45,961 bases of DNA, from positions 14,656-60,616 of the IMG/VR virus record IMGVR_UViG_3300030061_000136; one strand, given 5' to 3'. Under the pieces are notes generated by a model. That model saw nothing but the letters and a program-made list of their open reading frames with translations, did not search any database and was not told where the DNA came from. Source of the stretch: a virus. How positions within the stretch are numbered: the first letter of the stretch is position 1; each line of letters begins with the position of its first letter. Below are positions 14,127-20,865 of this stretch, piece by piece. A program made the translations under genes and the position numbers.

Positions 14127-15884
14127 ATGAAAATAGATATAGAATACTCACGTGATGAATACTTAACCGAATCGGGAAAGACAATACTCAAAGACAGATA
14201 CTTACTACCAACGGAGGCTAGCCCTCAAGATGCTTTTGCAAGAGCCGCGAAGACATTTGCAGATGACCAAGCACATGCGCAAAGGTTGTATGATTATGCT
14301 AGTAAGTTATGGTTTATGTTTTCTACTCCCATATTATCTAACGGTGGTACTACACGCGGCTTACCTATATCTTGTTTCTTAAATTATGTAGATGATTCTC
14401 GTGAAGGATTAGCTGATCACTATACAGAAAATATATGGTTGTCTAGTATGGGTGGTGGTATCGGTGGGTACTGGGGTGATGTAAGATCACAAGGTATGGC
14501 TACTAGTATTGGAAATAAAACTACAGGAGTTATTCCTTTTATGCATGTAGTTGATTCACAGATGACTGCCTTTCATCAAGGTGCAACAAGAAGAGGAAGC
14601 TATGCTTCTTACATGGATGTATCTCACCCAGAAATAATAGAGTTTGTAGAGATGAGAAAACCTACAGGCGGGGATATACATAGAAAAAATTTAAACTTAC
14701 ATCATGGTATAAATGTATCTGATAAATTTATGCAAGCTGTTGTTGATGGCGAGCCTTGGGATTTGATTGATCCTCATACCAAACAAACTATCAATACAAT
14801 AGATGCTAGAACTTTATGGATTAAAATATTAGAAACGCGAATTGCTACAGGCGAACCTTATATCAGTTTCATTGATACAGTTAATGAATCTTTACCAGAG
14901 ACGCAGAAGAAACTAGGATTAAAATTTAATCATTCTAATTTATGTTCAGAGATTACATTACCTACTGCAAAAGATAGAACAGCAGTGTGTTGTTTATCTT
15001 CTGTAAACTTAGAATACTTTGATGAGTGGAAAGACAATCCACAATTCGTAGAAGATTTAGTGCGTATGTTAGACAATGTGTTAGACCATTTTATTGAGAA
15101 AGCTCCAGACTATATGTGGCGAGCTGTCAATTCCGCACGTTGTGAAAGAGCAATTGGTTTAGGTACAATGGGATTACATAGCTACTTTCAGAAGAGAGCT
15201 ATATCTATGGATAGTCCTATGTCTAAATCTATAAATGAATATATCTTTAAACATATACACAAAGAGGCTCAAGCTGCTAATCAAAAGCTCGGGGCAGAGA
15301 GGGGTTCACCCGCAGATATGGAAGGCACAGGACTACGACATTCTCATGTCATCGCCATTGCTCCTAATGCATCTTCATCAGTTATCTGTGGGGGAACTTC
15401 TCCATCTATAGAACCATTGAGAGCAAATGCTTTCTCTCAAAAGACTTTGAGTGGTACATTCTTAATGAAGAATAAGTTCTTAGAAAGAACACTCATAAGA
15501 TATGATAGGAATAATAAAGAAGTCTGGAAGTCTATCGTCACCAATGGCGGTAGTGTACAGCATTTATCTTTCTTATCTGATGCTGATAAAGAAGTATTTA
15601 AAACAGCTATTGAGATGAATCAAAAATGGTTAGTAGATTTAGCAGCAGATAGGCAGAAGTATATCTGTCAATCACAAAGTTTAAATTTATTTTTACCACC
15701 AGATGTGGATACCAAAACATTACATGGTTTACATTTGAGAGCATGGAAAAGTAAAGTTAAAACTCTATACTATATGAGAAGCCAAGCCTTGAAAAAGGTA
15801 GAGAACTTATCTAGTAAGATAGAGAGAACAATAAGACAAGACTTTAACACAGACGAAACTGCTTGCGCAGCTTGCGAGGCATAA
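14127..15884 (+). CDS. nrdA: Class I ribonucleoside-diphosphate reductase, large subunit
   Basis: 585 residues, short for the family. It starts without an ATP-cone, so dATP activity control is probably absent. Seen: PISCFLNYVDD (first redox Cys), the SMGGGIGGYWGDVR substrate loop, NLCSEI with Asn271-Cys273-Glu275 of the radical site, AVCCLSSVNL (second redox Cys), PNASSSVICGGTSPS, and a C-terminal CAAC pair (Cys580/Cys583) for thioredoxin- or glutaredoxin-type reduction. Forms ribonucleotide reductase with the next gene, supplying dNTPs for phage replication. GAAAGGATACAA precedes ATG. Confidence 0.93.
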   Translation: MKIDIEYSRDEYLTESGKTILKDRYLLPTEASPQDAFARAAKTFADDQAHAQRLYDYASKLWFMFSTPILSNGGTTRGLPISCFLNYVDDSREGLADHYTENIWLSSMGGGIGGYWGDVRSQGMATSIGNKTTGVIPFMHVVDSQMTAFHQGATRRGSYASYMDVSHPEIIEFVEMRKPTGGDIHRKNLNLHHGINVSDKFMQAVVDGEPWDLIDPHTKQTINTIDARTLWIKILETRIATGEPYISFIDTVNESLPETQKKLGLKFNHSNLCSEITLPTAKDRTAVCCLSSVNLEYFDEWKDNPQFVEDLVRMLDNVLDHFIEKAPDYMWRAVNSARCERAIGLGTMGLHSYFQKRAISMDSPMSKSINEYIFKHIHKEAQAANQKLGAERGSPADMEGTGLRHSHVIAIAPNASSSVICGGTSPSIEPLRANAFSQKTLSGTFLMKNKFLERTLIRYDRNNKEVWKSIVTNGGSVQHLSFLSDADKEVFKTAIEMNQKWLVDLAADRQKYICQSQSLNLFLPPDVDTKTLHGLHLRAWKSKVKTLYYMRSQALKKVENLSSKIERTIRQDFNTDETACAACEA

Positions 15885-15896
15885 GAAAGGGGAGAC

Positions 15897-16862
15897 ATGT
15901 CAGTATTTAAAGGAAGAGAATATTATAAACCATTTGAATATCCGTGGGCATTTGAAGCCTACGATCAACAACAGAAGATGCACTGGTTACCCAGTGAAGT
16001 TCCATTACACGAAGATGTAAATGATTGGAACAAGAAAATGAATGACGCAGAAAAGAATTTGGTTAAACAAATTCTAACATTCTTTACGCAAGGTGATGTA
16101 GATATTGCACAAGCCTATATGGATGTGTATATACCCATGTTCAAAAAACCAGAAGTGCGCATGATGTTATCCGCTATTGCTACATCGGAGGCTAACCATG
16201 CTCACAGTTATTCTTTATTAAATGATACTATAGGTATGGATGATAGAGAGTACAGAGCATTCCAAGAGTATGCCGAGATGGCAGACAAACATAACTATCT
16301 CTGGGAAAGTAAAGGGGGCACGGAAGAACAAAAGATCATAAGGGATATGGCTGTGTTCTCTGCATTTGGTGAAGGCTTACAGTTGTTTGGTTCATTCATT
16401 ATGTTATTAAACTTTCAAAGGTTTGGTAAGATGAAAGGCATGGGGCAGATAGTTGCATGGTCAATACGTGATGAGAATCACCACGTTGAAAACATGATTA
16501 AACTTTTACACACCGTGCTAGATGAGAAGCCACATATCTGGAATGATAAATTTAAGAAGTCACTCTACGATATATGTAGGGATATGGTAACTCTTGAAGA
16601 AAAGTTTATTGACCTGGCATTCGAACAAGGACCAGTTCAAGGATTAACACCACAAGAAGTTAAGAACTATATACACTACATGGCAGACAGAAGATTACTT
16701 CAGCTAGGTTTAAAACCTAACTACGGAGTTAAAGAGAATCCACTTGAGTGGGTGGACTATATTGTTAATGGGCAGGCACACGAAAACTTCTTTGAAACAA
16801 GAGCGACTGAGTATGCAAAGGGAGCAGTTCAAGGAGATTGGAGTGAGGCATTTACCTCTTGA
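15897..16862 (+). CDS. nrdB: Class I ribonucleoside-diphosphate reductase, small subunit
   Basis: 321 residues, normal length. Metal ligands and radical Tyr can be aligned: Asp67 in QGDVD, Glu98/His101 in EANH, Tyr105 seven residues after Glu98, a Glu in FGEGLQLFGSF, and Glu/His in DENHHVEN. The site therefore looks like an intact dinuclear-metal tyrosyl-radical type. AGGGGAGAC precedes ATG, 12 bases after the nrdA stop. Contains one in-gene copy of GGGGGCAC (16314). The -35 of the following promoter begins within the stop region. Confidence 0.93.
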   Translation: MSVFKGREYYKPFEYPWAFEAYDQQQKMHWLPSEVPLHEDVNDWNKKMNDAEKNLVKQILTFFTQGDVDIAQAYMDVYIPMFKKPEVRMMLSAIATSEANHAHSYSLLNDTIGMDDREYRAFQEYAEMADKHNYLWESKGGTEEQKIIRDMAVFSAFGEGLQLFGSFIMLLNFQRFGKMKGMGQIVAWSIRDENHHVENMIKLLHTVLDEKPHIWNDKFKKSLYDICRDMVTLEEKFIDLAFEQGPVQGLTPQEVKNYIHYMADRRLLQLGLKPNYGVKENPLEWVDYIVNGQAHENFFETRATEYAKGAVQGDWSEAFTS

Positions 16863-16887
16863 CAAATCTTATATCATTTGATATAAT
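16859..16887 (+). promoter_or_regulatory. Perfect consensus sigma-70 promoter
   Basis: TTGACA (16859-16864), exactly 17 bases, TATAAT (16882-16887). This is the only fully consensus rightward promoter found in the window. The expected start near 16894 leads into a region without a credible gene that ends in a terminator. Confidence 0.9.
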
Positions 16888-16893
16888 AACACT

Positions 16894-17015
16894 AACAACG
16901 GAGACAGGGGGGCACAAAGAACCTTACTTCTTCTAGATGCAATATTTAGAAACAGTTTGGGGAACCACTTCCACAACCGTACAAAGGGCTGATCTTAGGG
17001 TTAGCCCTTTTCTTT
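16894..17015 (+). ncRNA. Candidate small RNA between consensus promoter and terminator
   Basis: About 120 bases delimited by the consensus promoter and the hairpin/T-rich terminator at 16983-17015. It contains an 8-bp hairpin (TTCTAGAT 16931-16938, loop GCAAT, ATTTAGAA 16944-16951), a short GGAA/TTCC hairpin near 16961-16972, and a G-rich 5' segment with a GGGGGGCAC copy (16907-16915). The only ORF, 34 codons from 16938, lacks a ribosome-binding site and runs through the terminator. A regulatory RNA is the best explanation. An mRNA leader for the gene at 17025 with an attenuator is the alternative. Confidence 0.6.
16983..17015 (+). terminator. Rho-independent terminator
   Basis: AAAGGGCT (16983-16990), 12-base loop, AGCCCTTT (17003-17010), followed by TCTTTT. 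Ends the candidate small RNA. Some read-through may feed the gene at 17025. Confidence 0.75.
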
Positions 17016-17024
17016 TGGAGACAC

Positions 17025-17225
17025 ATGAAAAACAAACATAACTATCCACATTCAACAAAGTATGATAGGTTTGCAAAAAAGCTATATCTGTTGTTCAGCA
17101 ATAAATCATTGACTTCTAGGTATAAGTTTGATAGACTCCCAATCAAAGACAAGGACTACTGGAGAGCCTTGGCTGAGATATCAACAAAGGAGAAACTATG
17201 GCATACCCAAGAACTTTCTCCGTAA
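17025..17225 (+). CDS. Small basic hypothetical protein
   Basis: 66 residues, Lys/Tyr-rich, with TTTTGGAGACACATG as start region immediately after the terminator. Overlaps the next gene by 28 bases. Not recognised. Confidence 0.6.
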   Translation: MKNKHNYPHSTKYDRFAKKLYLLFSNKSLTSRYKFDRLPIKDKDYWRALAEISTKEKLWHTQELSP

Positions 17226-17395
17226 CTAACTCATTTGTTAATAAGTGTCTAAACTTTTTTAACAAAGAAGAAACAGACGGAGACTCATTAGAAGATTACT
17301 GCAGAGCCGAGTACAAAGAAGACTGGCAGTGGGCATTAAGCTTCTACAATAGAAACAAATCATTTCCAAACGTTCACAGAATCGTAGAGAAATAA
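17198..17395 (+). CDS. Small hypothetical protein, last rightward gene of left arm
   Basis: 65 residues, soluble, Trp/Tyr/Asn-rich, with a strong AAGGAG 7 bases before ATG. The middle reads DYCRAEYKEDWQWALSFYN. Not recognised. Ends 17 bases before the convergent-junction terminator. Confidence 0.6.
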   Translation: MAYPRTFSVTNSFVNKCLNFFNKEETDGDSLEDYCRAEYKEDWQWALSFYNRNKSFPNVHRIVEK

Positions 17396-17411
17396 TTGTT
17401 AAGAGGAATAG

Positions 17412-17433
17412 GCTAGGCTTACTGCCTAGCTTT
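17412..17433 (+). terminator. Terminator at convergent gene junction
   Basis: GCTAGGC (17412-17418), loop TTACT, GCCTAGC (17424-17430), then TTT. It ends the rightward arm. The stop codon of the leftward gene lies inside the hairpin. No T-run follows on the opposite strand, so leftward termination here would be weak. Confidence 0.8.
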
Positions 17434-18064
17434 GTTCTTCAAACTTATAAAAGAAATTAGTATCATCTCCTGCTGTATACTTAGATTTATTTTCCACACC
17501 ATATTCAATAGTTGAAACCTTATAGTCTGGGAACCTCATCTTCTTTGGGGATAAAGACTTATCATAGAATATCACCCTATTATTAGGCTGAGCAGCGAAG
17601 TATCCGTTATCTAATTGTATAATATTAAAAGACTTATGCTGTGTAGGTACTTCAGAATACCCAATATCTGGTATATTATATTCTGGATGACAACTATCTA
17701 TAGTATATAAATACTCCCCATAATAAAAATTCCCGTTAGGAGCCTTGTATTTGCATTTACCCGACCCTACACTCACCTTTTGTATAACTGAGATGTGGTA
17801 GCTAAAACAATCCCAAAGCTCTAGGTCTTCAAGTTCCATCTCTTCCTTCGTCTCTTTCCAGACAAAAGCCGAGATAGGAAGCTTATCATATAAAGCTCCC
17901 GTTTCATATAAGTAGGTCTCGAAATAAAGTGCACGACCTTGAATAGACTTAGCAGTGATCCAGATTCCTGGTTCATATTCACCGTGCCCCCTTTCAAAAT
18001 CATAGAGATACTCCTTTTTAACAAGGACTTCAACGGGCGGAACATTAGCTACAAGGAATGCCAC
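17426..18064 (-). CDS. Hypothetical protein beside lysozyme
   Basis: 212 residues, GTG start overlapping the lysozyme stop (TAGTG). Soluble, rich in Tyr, Glu and Phe, with Gly-x-Tyr turns (NGNFYYGEYLY, DNGYFAAQPNNRV) suggesting a beta-rich fold. It seems to be a conserved neighbour of lysis genes in related phages by my recollection, but I know no function. Contains a GGGGGCAC copy (17984-17991). It is the last gene of the leftward operon, so it may be a late accessory. Confidence 0.65.
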   Translation of the reverse strand: MAFLVANVPPVEVLVKKEYLYDFERGHGEYEPGIWITAKSIQGRALYFETYLYETGALYDKLPISAFVWKETKEEMELEDLELWDCFSYHISVIQKVSVGSGKCKYKAPNGNFYYGEYLYTIDSCHPEYNIPDIGYSEVPTQHKSFNIIQLDNGYFAAQPNNRVIFYDKSLSPKKMRFPDYKVSTIEYGVENKSKYTAGDDTNFFYKFEEQS

Positions 18065-18510
18065 TAGTGTGCTAGTTGTCTAATGATATAAGATAGTTTC
18101 TCTGCACGCATCGGGGTTTGTTTTGCCCAACGCGAGTCTAGCATCTCATCTGCTGCTAGGTGATAGGACTTGATAGATAAGTTTGCTAAAAACTTTTTAA
18201 ACTTACTGACACCTCCAACACCTAGCTGAAATACCATCTCTATAAGAACTTCTTTAACACATTCTGGATGCTCGTCAAGATTGATATCAGAATTGTCAGC
18301 GACCAACTCAGCAGAGTTACAGGCGCTTTCAAAATCATCTTCAAAAACGGCTTCCAATTCTTCGATACTATATTCAATACCTTCTTCATAGTTATCCTCC
18401 GTTGTAACGAGGTGACCATATCCTATGGTAGCGAATCCTAAGCTATCCTTATATACGATATTTCTAAATCCCTCGTGTTCTTTTATTCTCTCCTTAAGAC
18501 TTTCAAACAT
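18064..18510 (-). CDS. T4-type lysozyme (GH24 muramidase), endolysin
   Basis: 148 residues. The catalytic triad has T4 lysozyme spacing: Glu13, Asp22 and Thr28 in the HEGFRNIVYKDSLGFATIGYGH region. LIEMVFQLG-GG-SKFKK and the C-terminal SRWAKQTPMRAEKL motif also match GH24. No signal peptide, so it needs a holin to reach the wall, and one is encoded just upstream (18812-19219). TAGGAGG precedes ATG. It hydrolyses peptidoglycan for host lysis. Confidence 0.92.
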   Translation of the reverse strand: MFESLKERIKEHEGFRNIVYKDSLGFATIGYGHLVTTEDNYEEGIEYSIEELEAVFEDDFESACNSAELVADNSDINLDEHPECVKEVLIEMVFQLGVGGVSKFKKFLANLSIKSYHLAADEMLDSRWAKQTPMRAEKLSYIIRQLAH

Positions 18511-18531
18511 TATCTGCCTCCTATTCCCCAG

Positions 18532-18831
18532 TTACTTTCGTGCTCGTCTTTTTGTGATTTTCTTTTGTGCTTCAATAAATTTTCTATAAACAGAAGCGGG
18601 TCCAGACTTACCTGCAGCGCGAGCTCGCTGCTCCATTGCGATAGCTGCTTGAGTTTTGTGAGCATGGCTTCTACCGCTTTTACGAATTTTAGACACGCTA
18701 TTTCTAGCCGATACGGCATCTTTGAATCCGAGTCCTTTGATCGTTCCTTTTGGATTTTCGTCTGTATATAAGTCTGAATGTTTTTTAGAACCAACAGGTT
18801 GTCCTTTCTTTCTAGGTATTCTTGGAGCCAT
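18532..18831 (-). CDS. Small basic conserved marine-phage protein
   Basis: 99 residues from the ATG that overlaps the holin 3' end; the upstream extension in this frame lies inside the holin gene and was rejected. Highly basic, with a recognisable KKHSDLYTDENPKGTIKGLGF block, then RSHAHKTQAAIAMEQRA and a C-terminal Arg/Lys tail. I recall this pattern from many marine phages and algal viruses as a domain of unknown function. Function unknown; nucleic-acid binding is possible from charge. Confidence 0.75.
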   Translation of the reverse strand: MAPRIPRKKGQPVGSKKHSDLYTDENPKGTIKGLGFKDAVSARNSVSKIRKSGRSHAHKTQAAIAMEQRARAAGKSGPASVYRKFIEAQKKITKRRARK

Positions 18832-19219
18832 TTTTAGACAGTAACCCCATAGCACCTTTAGCGCCTTTGATACCAAAGCTTGCAGAACAAGCAATATATA
18901 ATAGATGTTTGTAATAATCTGGTAAACTGTGTAGTGCTTCAAATCCTGCTTTGATATGTGGTGTCCATCCAGGTATGAAGACTAGCACCGCTGGAATTAA
19001 CAGGGCTAGTAAAATTACCTCGTCTTTCCAGCTCCCTTTCATTTGATCTACAGCAGAAGCTTCCCACGAAATCTTCCCTGCGATCTGTTGTTCCTTTAAA
19101 CTTTTCTGTGCTTTTATTTCTGTCAAAGCTAAGTCCGCTTTTGCTTTCTTAGTCTCGACAAACCCCTTGACTGTATCTCCTATCAAAGATGTCAGAGGTC
19201 CTACTAGTAAGTTAAACAT
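18812..19219 (-). CDS. Holin (GTA_holin_3TM-like)
   Basis: 135 residues. An N-terminal helical charged region (residues 20-60) is followed by hydrophobic spans: DEVILLALLIPAVLVFIPG (near 66-85) and YKHLLYIACSASFGIKG (near 103-120). The sequence W-DE--LL-L-IPA-L-FIPG ... GF-AL--LP-YY--LL---ASFGI is the pattern of the gene-transfer-agent 3TM holin family. It would make inner-membrane holes for release of the lysozyme encoded downstream. AGGAAGG precedes the TAATG start overlap. Confidence 0.8.
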   Translation of the reverse strand: MFNLLVGPLTSLIGDTVKGFVETKKAKADLALTEIKAQKSLKEQQIAGKISWEASAVDQMKGSWKDEVILLALLIPAVLVFIPGWTPHIKAGFEALHSLPDYYKHLLYIACSASFGIKGAKGAMGLLSKNGSKNT

Positions 19220-19479
19220 TATGATACCTTCCTAAATCTTTTTGTTTTCTTTTTTATATTCTTTGGCTGAGCGGCATGTTGTTTGCCTTGTGCTCTAGCC
19301 TTTCTTTTTGCCGCAGTAGTTGCAGCATATTCGCTAGATGATAAAGACTTTATAGCAGCGCTAGGTAGATACCTTTCGCCTGTAGCTTTAGGTCCTTGTG
19401 TCGAGGGCTTACCAGATTTGGTTCTCCATTTCTGTTTAGTCCAAGCCGTTAGACTTCTCTGCCTTTTTGTCTTAGGCAT
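19219..19479 (-). CDS. Small highly basic protein
   Basis: 86 residues, about one-third Lys/Arg, without acidic patches. Contains a short helical segment (LPSAAIKSLSSSEYAATTAAK) between basic tails ending KKKTKRFRKVS. Translationally coupled to the genes on both sides. Probably binds nucleic acid or is virion-packaged; inferred from composition. Confidence 0.65.
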   Translation of the reverse strand: MPKTKRQRSLTAWTKQKWRTKSGKPSTQGPKATGERYLPSAAIKSLSSSEYAATTAAKRKARAQGKQHAAQPKNIKKKTKRFRKVS

Positions 19480-19682
19480 TAGCCTCTCTTTTTAGCAGCC
19501 TTTATCTTTTTCTGTAAAAACTCTGGAAGAGTTTTTTGAGCAGCAGTTAACTTACCTTTAGTACCGTTGCCATTTTTGACAGCAGTCATAGGTTTACCAT
19601 TTTTAGCTTTACCTAATGGACCCATTTTCTTTTTGGGTGGTCTGCCTTTTTTACTTCCGTATGTTCCTTTACCTGCGGGCAT
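19479..19682 (-). CDS. Small highly basic Gly/Lys-rich protein
   Basis: 67 residues. The N-terminal KGTYGSKKGRPPKKK resembles an AT-hook-like GRP core flanked by Lys. The C-terminus LPEFLQKKIKAAKKR is a pattern seen in small basic phage proteins. AGGAGAATGTAATG start with TAATG overlap. DNA binding likely by charge; not proven. Confidence 0.65.
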   Translation of the reverse strand: MPAGKGTYGSKKGRPPKKKMGPLGKAKNGKPMTAVKNGNGTKGKLTAAQKTLPEFLQKKIKAAKKRG

Positions 19683-19774
19683 TACATTCTCCTTTGCTTT
19701 TTCTTTTTAGGTTTTGTACATTCGCATTGTTTTATATGAAACAATTTGCAAATAAACTTTTTAATTATTTTCAT
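19682..19774 (-). CDS. Tiny basic Cys-containing peptide (30 aa)
   Basis: Short gene fitted exactly between neighbours: its ATG overlaps the upstream stop (ATGA) and its stop overlaps the next start (TAATG). AAAGG precedes ATG. The product has Cys9, Cys17 and Cys19 and a Lys-rich tail (KKFICKLFHIKQCECTKPK). I recall similar 25-35-residue peptides in marine phages. Metal binding is possible. Confidence 0.6.
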   Translation of the reverse strand: MKIIKKFICKLFHIKQCECTKPKKKKQRRM

Positions 19775-19965
19775 CCTTTATAACCTCCGCCTTTAGCCTT
19801 ATATTGTTTAGCTAACATCTGAGCTTTTCTCGCTGACCATTGACCAGGAGCTCCGCCTTTTCCGCCAGCTTTTATTCTATTAAATAAAGCCTTACGCATA
19901 CCAGGTTTAGTATAATTACCTGCTTTATTTACAGTAGATTTACTTTTTGGTTTTGAACTTTTCAT
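19771..19965 (-). CDS. Small basic conserved protein (GGKPGQWSARKAQ type)
   Basis: 64 residues with a strongly conserved marine-virus pattern: NYTKPGMRKALFNRIKAGG, then GQWSARKAQMLAKQYKAKG ending in GGGYKG. This domain occurs in phages, marine bacteria and giant viruses as a domain of unknown function. Very basic. Overlaps both neighbours. Likely nucleic-acid associated. Confidence 0.78.
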   Translation of the reverse strand: MKSSKPKSKSTVNKAGNYTKPGMRKALFNRIKAGGKGGAPGQWSARKAQMLAKQYKAKGGGYKG

Positions 19966-20164
19966 ATAACGCTTTTACAAATCCTCTCATTACTACCTTC
20001 TGCTTAGGACCGCCTTCGCCTCGCACTTGTGATAGTATAGCTTTCTTTTTTCTCTCTGCTTTGGCTCTAGCTTTAGAACCTGGAGTAGAAAACTTTTTCT
20101 TCTGGGGCTTCTTTTTAGTACCAGATTTTATTTGTTGGTACATCTGAGCCCTAGTTACTGGCAT
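19940..20164 (-). CDS. Small highly basic protein
   Basis: 74 residues, begins MPVTRAQMYQQIKSGTKKKP, then Lys/Arg-rich with KARAKAERKKKAILSQV and a C-terminal helix MRGFVKALYEKFKTKK. The TAATG-type overlap with the upstream gene indicates coupling. Function unknown. Confidence 0.65.
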   Translation of the reverse strand: MPVTRAQMYQQIKSGTKKKPQKKKFSTPGSKARAKAERKKKAILSQVRGEGGPKQKVVMRGFVKALYEKFKTKK

Positions 20165-20667
20165 TACTTTTTCTTTTTATTATTTAAATATTCTTTTAAA
20201 GTATCAAAGCCAGCAGCTTTTACATCATCCATAGTTACTGTACTATAAGATTTACCTTTGTAAGTAAAAGTAGCATCTTTACCTTTTTCTTTTCTAGCTT
20301 TTTTAAATGCTTCATTAAAAGACATTTCTTTTTTAGCACCAGGTTTCTCAATAGTCTTGCCTCCACCTTTTGCTGAATCAAATTGTGGTGCTTTATTTTT
20401 TGGACCAGAAACATTCTTACCTTGCTGAGTAGATTTATTTTTTTGTTGATTCTTCTTAGCAATATCTGCTTTACTTCCGCCCTTAGCTTTACTTGGGTTG
20501 GTGTTTTTAGATTTGTTTTTATTTTGATTACTCTTAGCTATATCAGCTTTGCTTGGTCCTCCGCCTTTTGCTTTACTAGAATTAGTGCTAGTAGACTTAG
20601 GAGGCTTAGGCTTTGAATTGCCTGCTGTGTTAGCCGTTCTATTTCTTGGATTATAATATTTGGACAT
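20164..20667 (-). CDS. Lys/Ser/Gly-rich low-complexity protein with internal repeat
   Basis: 167 residues. The N-terminal 95 residues are low-complexity and contain two copies of a ~24-residue unit (SKAKGGGPSKADIAKSNQNK and SKAKGGSKADIAKKNQQKNK). The C-terminal 60 residues look folded (EMSFNEAFKKARKEKGKD, then TFTYKGKSYSTVT), with a short strand-helix structure that recurs in phage proteins. Very basic overall. GGAAGGTACAA precedes ATG. Possibly a DNA-condensing virion protein; unproven. Confidence 0.7.
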   Translation of the reverse strand: MSKYYNPRNRTANTAGNSKPKPPKSTSTNSSKAKGGGPSKADIAKSNQNKNKSKNTNPSKAKGGSKADIAKKNQQKNKSTQQGKNVSGPKNKAPQFDSAKGGGKTIEKPGAKKEMSFNEAFKKARKEKGKDATFTYKGKSYSTVTMDDVKAAGFDTLKEYLNNKKKK

Positions 20668-20678
20668 TTGTACCTTCC

Positions 20679-20786
20679 TTATTTTTTGGAAGATTCTTCA
20701 GACTCAGAGGACTCTTCCACTTTAACCGCATCGCCACCTACTTTAACAACAGGGGCTGTCATTACTATTGCATCTGTGTTGATCAT
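20679..20786 (-). CDS. Tiny acidic peptide (35 aa), first gene of lysis/basic operon
   Basis: Reads MINTDAIVMTAPVVKVGGDA then an acidic Ser/Glu tail ending SSKK. No Shine-Dalgarno, but the ATG lies exactly 6 bases after a perfect TATAAT, so its mRNA would begin at the start codon (leaderless). It is the only acidic member among basic neighbours. Confidence 0.5.
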   Translation of the reverse strand: MINTDAIVMTAPVVKVGGDAVKVEESSESEESSKK

Positions 20787-20792
20787 TTGATT

Positions 20793-20821
20793 ATTATATC
20801 ACAACACAATTTGCTTGACAA
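20793..20821 (-). promoter_or_regulatory. Leftward promoter of lysis/basic-protein operon
   Basis: On the minus strand: TTGTCA (20816-20821), 17-base spacer, TATAAT (20793-20798), then 6 bases and ATG at 20786. The -35 overlaps, by five bases, the -35 of the rightward promoter of the phosphoesterase gene. Confidence 0.8.
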
Positions 20822-20843
20822 TAGGTAAAATTAATGGTAATAT
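20815..20843 (+). promoter_or_regulatory. Rightward promoter of HTH-phosphoesterase gene
   Basis: TTGACA (20815-20820), 17-base spacer, TAATAT (20838-20843). The transcript would carry the leader with CAGGAGAATATC before ATG 20866. It shares its -35 region with the opposing leftward promoter, so RNA polymerase probably cannot occupy both at once. Confidence 0.6.
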
Positions 20844-20865
20844 ACCACAATTACAGGAGAATATC

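Noticed and set aside
16938-17042. 34-codon ORF inside the candidate small RNA
   Set aside because: No ribosome-binding site, no recognisable composition, and it runs through the terminator hairpin into the next gene's start.
18510-18794. 94-codon leftward ORF overlapping the small basic protein
   Set aside because: Shadow in another frame of the conserved basic gene at 18532-18831, and it lacks a Shine-Dalgarno.
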